DNA from: Symbiobacterium sp040797425
Lineage (GTDB): Bacteria; Bacillota; Sulfobacillia; Symbiobacteriales; Symbiobacteriaceae
Direction: 5' to 3'
DNA: 64,000 nucleotides
Assembly (NCBI RefSeq): GCF_040797425.1
Contig: NZ_JBFNEH010000010.1
Location: 1-64,000 of the forward strand
The translations under genes were made by a program, and so were the position numbers. Position 1 is the stretch's first letter. The number at the start of each line of letters is the position of its first letter. The notes beneath the pieces are model-generated. The model made no database searches. It saw nothing but the letters and a program-made list of their open reading frames with translations, and had not been told where the DNA came from. Shown here piece after piece: positions 58,239 through 64,000 of the stretch.

Positions 58239-58985
58239 ATGGTCCTATCCAATCAGGTGGCAATTGTTACCGGCGCCACCGGCGGCATCGGTCAGGCCAT
58301 CGCGACCGCTCTGGCCCGCGAAGGGGCCGCCGTGGTGGTGAACTACGTGCGCAGCGCCGAGAAGGCCGAGACCCTGGTCAGCCGCCTTACCGAGATGGGT
58401 GCCCAGGCCCTGGCGGTTCAGGCCGACGTGTCGACGCCCGAGGGTGCCGAGCGCCTGGTTCAGGCGGCGCTGGACCGGTTCGGCCGGGTCGACATCCTGG
58501 TGAACAACGCCGGTATCAACCACGACACGCTGCTCGTACGGATGAAGGAGTCCGACTGGGACAGCGTGCTCGACACGAACCTGAAGGGCGCCTTCCTCTG
58601 CATCAAGGCGGTGACCCGGCCGATGATGAAGGCCCGCCACGGGCGCATCATCAACATCGGGTCGGTGGCCGGGCTGGCCGGCAACGCAGGCCAGGCCAAC
58701 TACTCGGCCGCCAAGGCCGGCCTGATCGGGCTCACCCGCGCCGTGGCCCGGGAGCTGGGCAGCCGGAACATCACGGTGAACTGCATCGCCCCCGGCGCCA
58801 TCGATGCCGGCATGCTGCTGGAACTGAACGAACAGCAGCGGGAGAGCTACCTGAGGCAGATTCCGCTGGAACGGTTTGGCAGGCCCGAAGACGTGGCGGC
58901 GGCGGTGGTCTTCCTCGCCGGGCCCGGGGGAAGCTACATCACCGGGCAGACGCTCGCGGTGGACGGCGGCCTGACCATGTACTAG
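58239..58985 (+). CDS. fabG: 3-oxoacyl-ACP reductase
   Basis: A 248-residue FabG with TGATGGIG, NNAGINHD, the Ser in NIGSVAG, YSAAKAG and the QTLAVDGG end. It reduces 3-ketoacyl-ACP with NADPH. The ATG is one base after the fabD stop and has GGGGAGGG upstream. Confidence 0.95.
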   Translation: MVLSNQVAIVTGATGGIGQAIATALAREGAAVVVNYVRSAEKAETLVSRLTEMGAQALAVQADVSTPEGAERLVQAALDRFGRVDILVNNAGINHDTLLVRMKESDWDSVLDTNLKGAFLCIKAVTRPMMKARHGRIINIGSVAGLAGNAGQANYSAAKAGLIGLTRAVARELGSRNITVNCIAPGAIDAGMLLELNEQQRESYLRQIPLERFGRPEDVAAAVVFLAGPGGSYITGQTLAVDGGLTMY

Positions 58986-59034
58986 CACATTCCCGACGGC
59001 GATGCCGATCCCTTGAGAGGAGGTGAACCCGCTC

Positions 59035-59277
59035 ATGACCACGGATCCGATTTTCGAAAAGGTGAAGGCGATTATCGTCGATCAGCTTTCGGTGGAGGAG
59101 GACGAGGTGACGCCTGATGCCTCGTTCATCGAGGATCTCGGCGCCGACTCGCTGGACATCGTGGAACTGATCATGGCGCTGGAAGAGGAGTTTGAGATCG
59201 AGGTGCCCGACGAGGACGCCGAGAAGCTCACCACCGTCGGCGCAGCGGTGGCCTACATCAAGGAGCACACCAAGTAG
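59035..59277 (+). CDS. acpP: Acyl carrier protein
   Basis: An 80-residue, strongly acidic AcpP with the attachment motif DLGADSLDIVELIM. It carries acyl chains in fatty acid synthesis. The ATG is preceded by GAGAGGAGGTGA. The alternative GTG at 59023 lies within that ribosome-binding site. Confidence 0.95.
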   Translation: MTTDPIFEKVKAIIVDQLSVEEDEVTPDASFIEDLGADSLDIVELIMALEEEFEIEVPDEDAEKLTTVGAAVAYIKEHTK

Positions 59278-59371
59278 GTTGCCAGGAGGTCGAACGTAAA
59301 CGCGAAGTCCCGTAGCGACGCTCACACCTGCAGCGCCGGTGCGGGGCTTTTCCGCTTCGGGAGGGATCGCC

Positions 59372-60073
59372 GTGTCCGCTCTGGACCCGGAGCGGCGCGC
59401 CTGGTGCGCCGAGGCCGTGGGCTACCAGTTTCGGAACGAGTCGCTGCTGCTGGAGGCCCTGACACACACCACATACGCCAACGAGCACCCCAGGGCGAGG
59501 TCCAATGAGCGGCTGGAGTTCCTGGGCGACAGCGTCGTGGGAATGGTGATCGCCGCGCACCTCTACGAGCGCTTTCCCGACCTGCCCGAGGGCGAACTGA
59601 CCCGCATCCGGGCAGCGGTGGTCTGCGAACCCTCGCTGGCCGACCGGGCCCGGGCGCTGGGGCTCGGGCAGCAGATGCGCCTGGGCCGGGGCGAAACGGT
59701 GACCGGGCGCGACCGCGACTCCACCCTCTCGGACTGCTTCGAGGCCCTGGTCGGCGCCCTCTACCTGGACGGCGGCCTGGCCGCCGCGCAGCGCTTCGTC
59801 CTGCGGGAACTGGGTCCGCTGGTGGAGGCCGCCCGGCAGGGGCAGGTGCGCGTCGACTACAAGACGCAGCTGCAGGAGCGGCTGCAGCGGGAAGGAGCGG
59901 CGGCCCCGCAGTACCGGCTGCTGGTGGAGGAGGGCCCTGCCCACCTCAAGCGGTTCCAGGTGGGGGTCTACTTCCAGGGCCGCCTGCTGGGCACCGGCTG
60001 GGGGCGGAACAAGAAAGAGGCAGAACAGGAGGCGGCCCGGCAGGCGCTTTCGGGCCAAGACCACCCGGGCTAG
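59372..60073 (+). CDS. rnc: Ribonuclease III
   Basis: A 233-residue RNase III with the catalytic NERLEFLGDSVVGMV, a second acidic cluster in DCFEALVGALYLD, and a C-terminal dsRNA-binding domain (DYKTQLQERLQREG, GRNKKEAEQEAARQAL). It processes rRNA and other double-stranded RNA. The GTG at 59372 after CGGGAGGG is preferred to a longer upstream reading. Its stop codon lies in the loop of the terminator. Confidence 0.95.
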   Translation: MSALDPERRAWCAEAVGYQFRNESLLLEALTHTTYANEHPRARSNERLEFLGDSVVGMVIAAHLYERFPDLPEGELTRIRAAVVCEPSLADRARALGLGQQMRLGRGETVTGRDRDSTLSDCFEALVGALYLDGGLAAAQRFVLRELGPLVEAARQGQVRVDYKTQLQERLQREGAAAPQYRLLVEEGPAHLKRFQVGVYFQGRLLGTGWGRNKKEAEQEAARQALSGQDHPG

Positions 60074-60087
60074 CTAAGCCCGGGTGG
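60061..60087 (+). terminator. Terminator overlapping the end of rnc
   Basis: CCACCCGGGC (60061-60070) pairs perfectly with GCCCGGGTGG (60078-60087) around the rnc stop codon, followed by TTCACG. Confidence 0.7.
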
Positions 60088-60154
60088 TTCACGCGTGACC
60101 AGTACGTCGTGTTCACACAGGTCGCTAAATTCCTAGAGAAATCTTTAGACCAAT

Positions 60155-60184
60155 AGAGGGAAAAGAGCGGCTGACACCGAATAA
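60155..60184 (+). promoter_or_regulatory. Sigma-H-like promoter for spoVS
   Basis: AGAGGGAAA (60155-60163) and ACCGAATAA (60176-60184) are separated by 12 bases, matching the sigma-H pattern RnAGGAWWW-N11/12-RnnGAATWW at nearly every position. spoVS is sigma-H controlled in Bacillus. Confidence 0.65.
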
Positions 60185-60241
60185 AAGATGGCAGTAGCCT
60201 CATCTTTCACAGCGCTGTTCGGGTTATTGGGGGGAATGGTT

Positions 60242-60700
60242 GTGGAAGCACTCAAGGTGTCAGCATCTTCGAACCCTAAGTCAGTAGCAGGTGCTCTTGC
60301 CGCAGTTCTCAGAGAAAAGGGCAGCGCTGAGGTACAGGCGGTTGGAGCGGGAGCGGTAAACCAGGCAGTGAAGGCGATCGCAATCGCACGGGGGTACGTG
60401 GCGCCCAACGGGATCGATCTGGTGGCTATCCCGGCGTTTGCGGAGATCGCGATCGAGGGGGAGGAGCGGACAGCCATTCGGTTTATTGTGGTCGGATTTC
60501 AAGCAGCGGCCTGCGGTTCGCTGGGGGCTGTCTCCTTGCTGGGGCCGGACGGTGCCGGGCGGCGGATGCGGCCCGATGCCGCCAGGCCGGGGCGGGGCTG
60601 GACGAGGCCGCAGGCAAAGGAGAGTTCTGCCTCCGCGTCGAATACCAGGATTCGCACGAGGCGCCGTGGTTTGGGGGAATCGGGCGCCCTCCTTGCTTGA
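60242..60700 (+). CDS. spoVS: Stage V sporulation protein S with an aberrant C-terminal extension
   Basis: Residues 1-83 are SpoVS: EALKVSASSNPKSVAGALAA, QAVGAGAVNQAVKAIAIARG, GIDLVAIPAFAEIAIEGEER and TAIRFIV. A normal SpoVS is about 86 residues and stops just after this point, but here the frame runs on for some 69 residues of Arg/Gly/Pro-rich sequence (through CGSLGAVSLLGPDGAGRRM) with no family resemblance. The body is clearly less GC-rich than its neighbours while the tail is very GC-rich. The stop may have been lost by a rearrangement. The GTG at 60242 matches the canonical start. Confidence 0.85.
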   Translation: MEALKVSASSNPKSVAGALAAVLREKGSAEVQAVGAGAVNQAVKAIAIARGYVAPNGIDLVAIPAFAEIAIEGEERTAIRFIVVGFQAAACGSLGAVSLLGPDGAGRRMRPDAARPGRGWTRPQAKESSASASNTRIRTRRRGLGESGALLA

Positions 60701-60714
60701 GGAGGCAGCGAGTA

Positions 60715-63700
60715 TTGTACCTGAAGCGACTGGAGATCTTTGGATTCAAGTCCTTCGCCGAAAAGACCGAACTGGAGTTCACCCCGGGTATCACGGCCGT
60801 GGTGGGGCCCAACGGCTCCGGCAAGTCCAACGTGTCGGACGCGATCCGCTGGGTGCTGGGCGAGCAGTCGGCCCGGGCCCTCCGGGGCGGCTCGATGGCC
60901 GACGTGATCTTCGCCGGCAGCGACGGCAAGCGGGCCATGGGCTTCGCCGAGGTCTCGCTGGTCCTGGACAACAGCGACGGCGCCCTGCCCATCGACTTCA
61001 CCGAGGTGATGATCACCCGGCGGGTGGACCGGTCGGGTGAGGGCGAATACTTCATCAACCAGGTGCCGTGCCGGCTCAAGGACGTGCAGGACCTCTTCCT
61101 GGATACCGGCATCGGCAAGGAGAACTACTCCATCATCGGGCAGGGGCGCATCGACGAGATCCTCTCCTCCAAGCCCGAGGACCGGCGAGCCCTGTTCGAG
61201 GAGGCCGCCGGGATCTCCCGCTACAAAGCCCGCAAGCGCGAGGCGCAGCGGCGGCTGCAGGAGACCGAGCAGAACCTGGTGCGCATCACGGACATCATCG
61301 GCGAGCTCACCGCCAACATGGACGCCCTGGCGCAGCAGGCCGAGAAGGCAACGCTCTACCAGGAGCTGGACCGCGAGCTCACCCGCCTCGACGTGGGCTT
61401 GCTCGCCCACCAGCTGAAGGGCGTGATCGCACGCCTGGAGCGGCAGCGGGAGGAGAACGCCGCCCTCGCCCAGAAGGCGGCCGAGATCGAGCGGCGCATG
61501 CAGGCCGCCGACGAGGCCCTGGAGGTCGCACGCCAGCTGGTGACCGCACTGGACGAGGAGCTGGGCGTGCTCGCGGTGCGGCTCACCGAGGCCGCGGGCC
61601 GGGAGGAGCGGGCGGAAGGGCAGCTCGCCCTCGCCCGGCAGCACCGGGAGGCCGCCGAGGCCGACCAGGCCCGTATCGCCCGGGAACTGGAGGGGCTGGC
61701 CGCCCGGCTGGCCGAGGTGAAGGCCGAGCTGGACCGCCTGGCCGAGCAGGAGGCGGCGGTCCGGCAGGACGCCGCCCGGCTGGCGGAAGAGGTGGCCGCG
61801 CTGGAGCGGGCCTGTCAGGAGTCTGAGCGGGCCAGCCAGGCGACCCAGGCGGAGGTGGAGGGGCGCAAGGACCGGATCGTCGCCATTCTCCAGCTGGAGG
61901 CGGAGAAGCGCAACGGCGCACAGGCAGCCGACCGGACGGCGCAGGAGGCCGAGCGGCGGCTGGCGCGGCTGCAGGAGGAGCGCCGGCAGGCCGAGGCCGA
62001 CGCAGCTCGCACCGGCGACCGCTCCGCCGCCCTGGCCGAGGAGGTGGCCCAACTGGAGCGGCTGCGGGCCGAGTCCCAGGCCGAGCTGGCCGGCCTCGCC
62101 GCCGAGCGCAACGCCGCCGACCGGCGGCTGCAGGCGTTACAGGCCCGGGAGGCCGGGCTGCGGGAGCAGATCCAGGCCGCCGCGTCCCGGCTCGGGGCCA
62201 TCGAGGAGCTGATCAGCGGCTTCGAGGGCTACCAGCGGGGCCCCCGCACCGTCCTGATGGGGCGAGAGAAGGGGGCGCCCTGGGCGCGGGACGTCCTGGG
62301 AGCTGTCGCGGAGGTCATCCGCACCGAGCCCCGGTACGAGAAGGCGATCGAGGTCGCCCTGGGCGGTGCGATCCAGAATCTGATCACGGCCACCGACGAG
62401 GGGGCCAAGGCCGCCATCGAGCACCTGAAGCGCACTGGCGGCGGCCGGGCCACGTTCCTGCCGCTGAACACCATCCGGCCGCAGTCGTACCGGCCCGAGG
62501 AGGAGCGGGAGTTCCGGGGGGCGCCGGGCATCGTGGGGGTGGCCCTTGATCTCGTCCGGTTCGAGGAGCGGTTCCGGCCGGCCATCGCCGCGCTCCTGGG
62601 CCGCACGCTGGTCGCCGAAAGCCTGGACGCCGCACTGGCCCTGGGCCGGCGCACGGGACAGCGGTTCCGGGTGGTCACCCTGGACGGCGAGCTGCTGGCC
62701 GCCGGCGGCGCCATCACCGGCGGCGCCACGGGCGGCAAGGGCAGCGGGCTCCTCTCCCGGGAGCGGGAGCGAGACGAGCTGAAGGCGCAGCTGGACGGGC
62801 TGCGGGCCGAACTGCAGTCGGTCCGGCAGGAGTACGAGGCCGAGCAGGCACGACGGTCCGGCCTGGTGCAGCGCATCCAGGAGGGCGAGGGGCGGCTGCG
62901 GCAGCTGGAGACCCGGCTGACGCAGGCGGAGGGCGAGCAGGGGCGCCTGGCGGACGAGGCCCGGCGCTGGCAGCAGTTGCTGGACACGCACGCCCAGGAG
63001 GCGGCGGCCATCGAGGCCGAGATCGCCGCCGCCCGGGAGTCGGCCGCGGCCCTCCGGGGCGAACTGGAGCGCCTGGCGGCCGAGCGCGCCGACCTGGAGG
63101 CGGAGGTCCGCCGGCTGACGGCCGAGGCCGGGCAGCGGGGAGAGGAACTCGCCGGGCGGCGCAGGATGCTCACCGGCGCCCAGGTGCGGCTGGCGGAGCT
63201 GCAGGAGCAGCTCAGGGGCCTCGAGGCCCAGCGACGCCGGGCGGAGGGCGAGCGGGCCGCCCTGGAAGCCGAGTGCGCGGGCCGGGAGCAGGAGCGGGCG
63301 CAACTGGCCGCCCGGCTGGAGGAGATCGCCGCCGAACTGGCGGCGGCGCAGGCCGAGGCGGAGGAGGCCGCCCGGTGCCGGGCCGAGCTGGTCGCGGAGC
63401 GGGACGCCGTTCAGGCCCGGAAGCTCGCCGCCCAGGAGCAGGTGAACGCCCGGGAGCGGGAGCTGCGCCAGCTGCGCCGGGCGCAGGCGGAGGTGCAGAA
63501 CCGGCGCCAGCAGGGCGAGGTGGAAGAGGCCCGGCTGGCGATGGAGCAGGAGGGGCTGGTGAGCCGCCTGGCCGAGCAGTATGAGCTCAGCGCCGCAGCG
63601 GCACTGGAGCGGGCCCTGCCCGACGCGGAGACCGAGTTCGCCCGGGCGCGCATCGCCGACCTGCGGGAGCAGATCCGGGCCCTCGGGCCGGTGAACCTGC

Positions 63701-64000
63701 AGGCCATCGAGGACTACCGGGCCGCCCGGGAGCGGCTGGAATTCCTGCAGTCGCAGGAGGCCGACCTGACGGAGGCGAAGGCGTCGCTCTACCGGGCGAT
63801 CGCGGAGCTGGACCGGCGCATCAAGACACACTTCTACCAGTCGTTTCAGGAGATCCGCCGGGCGTTCCAGCAGGTCTTCACCGAGCTGTTCGAGGGGGGC
63901 AAGGCCGACCTGCAACTGGTGGACGAGAGCGACCTCCTGGAGACGGGCATCGAGATCATCGCCCAGCCGCCGGGCAAGAAGGCGCAGCCGCTCAGCCTCC
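60715..64000 (+). CDS. smc: Chromosome segregation ATPase SMC (5' part, runs off the window)
   Basis: The first 1095 codons of SMC. The head starts YLKRLEIFGFKSFAEKTELE with Walker A GPNGSGKSN (residues 31-38), then GIGKENYSIIGQGRIDEILS and FEEAAGISRYKARK. A long coiled coil follows, with a hinge at about residues 510-670 (GFEGYQRGPRTVLMG, AGGAITGGATGGKGSG), then the return coil, ending before the Walker B half. It organises the chromosome with ScpAB. The TTG start follows GAGGAGG with 9-base spacing. The 3' end is outside the window. Confidence 0.95.
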   Translation, partial: MYLKRLEIFGFKSFAEKTELEFTPGITAVVGPNGSGKSNVSDAIRWVLGEQSARALRGGSMADVIFAGSDGKRAMGFAEVSLVLDNSDGALPIDFTEVMITRRVDRSGEGEYFINQVPCRLKDVQDLFLDTGIGKENYSIIGQGRIDEILSSKPEDRRALFEEAAGISRYKARKREAQRRLQETEQNLVRITDIIGELTANMDALAQQAEKATLYQELDRELTRLDVGLLAHQLKGVIARLERQREENAALAQKAAEIERRMQAADEALEVARQLVTALDEELGVLAVRLTEAAGREERAEGQLALARQHREAAEADQARIARELEGLAARLAEVKAELDRLAEQEAAVRQDAARLAEEVAALERACQESERASQATQAEVEGRKDRIVAILQLEAEKRNGAQAADRTAQEAERRLARLQEERRQAEADAARTGDRSAALAEEVAQLERLRAESQAELAGLAAERNAADRRLQALQAREAGLREQIQAAASRLGAIEELISGFEGYQRGPRTVLMGREKGAPWARDVLGAVAEVIRTEPRYEKAIEVALGGAIQNLITATDEGAKAAIEHLKRTGGGRATFLPLNTIRPQSYRPEEEREFRGAPGIVGVALDLVRFEERFRPAIAALLGRTLVAESLDAALALGRRTGQRFRVVTLDGELLAAGGAITGGATGGKGSGLLSRERERDELKAQLDGLRAELQSVRQEYEAEQARRSGLVQRIQEGEGRLRQLETRLTQAEGEQGRLADEARRWQQLLDTHAQEAAAIEAEIAAARESAAALRGELERLAAERADLEAEVRRLTAEAGQRGEELAGRRRMLTGAQVRLAELQEQLRGLEAQRRRAEGERAALEAECAGREQERAQLAARLEEIAAELAAAQAEAEEAARCRAELVAERDAVQARKLAAQEQVNARERELRQLRRAQAEVQNRRQQGEVEEARLAMEQEGLVSRLAEQYELSAAAALERALPDAETEFARARIADLREQIRALGPVNLQAIEDYRAARERLEFLQSQEADLTEAKASLYRAIAELDRRIKTHFYQSFQEIRRAFQQVFTELFEGGKADLQLVDESDLLETGIEIIAQPPGKKAQPLSL

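Noticed and set aside
60495..60714. Separate gene or RNA between spoVS and smc
   Set aside because: Neither strand shows a start with a ribosome-binding site, a recognisable domain or a clear stable structure; the sequence is only a GC-rich continuation of the spoVS frame.

Overview
The window comes from a very GC-rich, endospore-forming, Firmicutes-type bacterium. The evidence is two tandem alpha/beta small acid-soluble spore proteins, the germination protease gpr, spoVS with a sigma-H-like promoter, S-layer (SLH) and 3D-domain envelope proteins, and the Firmicutes gene order rsmD-coaD-ylbL-like-yceD-rpmF-fapR-plsX-fabH-degV-fabD-fabG-acpP-rnc-smc. A meso-diaminopimelate dehydrogenase that I recall as closely matching the characterised Symbiobacterium enzyme makes the genus Symbiobacterium the best guess. 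That is recalled family knowledge, not a search result.

Layout. (1) 1-360: five 44-bp tandem repeats and a terminator. (2) 360-2954, minus strand: a FabD-like acyltransferase and a two-gene ABC-2 transporter, divergent from the next block. (3) 3094-23128, plus strand: one long, tightly coupled operon of about 20 genes that looks like an uncharacterised type II polyketide/polyene-like lipid pathway. It holds ACP, KS, a KS-like chain-length-factor partner, ketoreductases, FabZ and a degenerate hotdog protein, 4'-phosphopantetheinyl transferase, thioesterase, three BtrH-like acyltransferases, a PIG-L-type deacetylase, a GT2 glycosyltransferase, a CrtI-like and a GGR-like flavoprotein, two iron-sulfur-flavoprotein-like reductases, a luciferase-like monooxygenase and a LolCDE/MacB-like exporter. 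(4) 23376-25963: a small membrane protein and a PAS-containing chemoreceptor. (5) 26137-35331: a TetR regulator with two operator copies, then an acyl-CoA ligase, an atypical KAS III-like enzyme, a branched-chain-amino-acid-type ABC importer and a crotonase, probably a carboxylic-acid uptake and activation operon. (6) 35513-41201: a secreted unknown, ddh (minus) and a heterodimeric ABC exporter. (7) 41220-48947: a structured leader before an FN3-rich secreted protein, spore genes, a pair of DNA methyltransferases without a nuclease, and an SLH-3D protein. (8) 49155-64000: the conserved housekeeping and fatty-acid block, ending inside smc.

Working model for the large cluster (inference): the divergent FabD-like protein loads malonyl groups on the dedicated ACP, KS plus its inactive partner extend the chain, reductase and dehydratases leave a polyene-like acyl chain, and flavoenzymes modify it. 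BtrH-like proteins could move acyl chains from ACP to an amine, possibly one exposed by the PIG-L deacetylase on a sugar added by the GT2 enzyme. The LolCDE-like and ABC-2 systems would export the product. Several enzyme families occur as an intact copy plus a copy lacking catalytic residues.

Most non-overlapping gene starts were chosen from Shine-Dalgarno spacing. GTG and TTG starts are frequent. No tRNA, rRNA, CRISPR array, transposase or prophage gene was seen.
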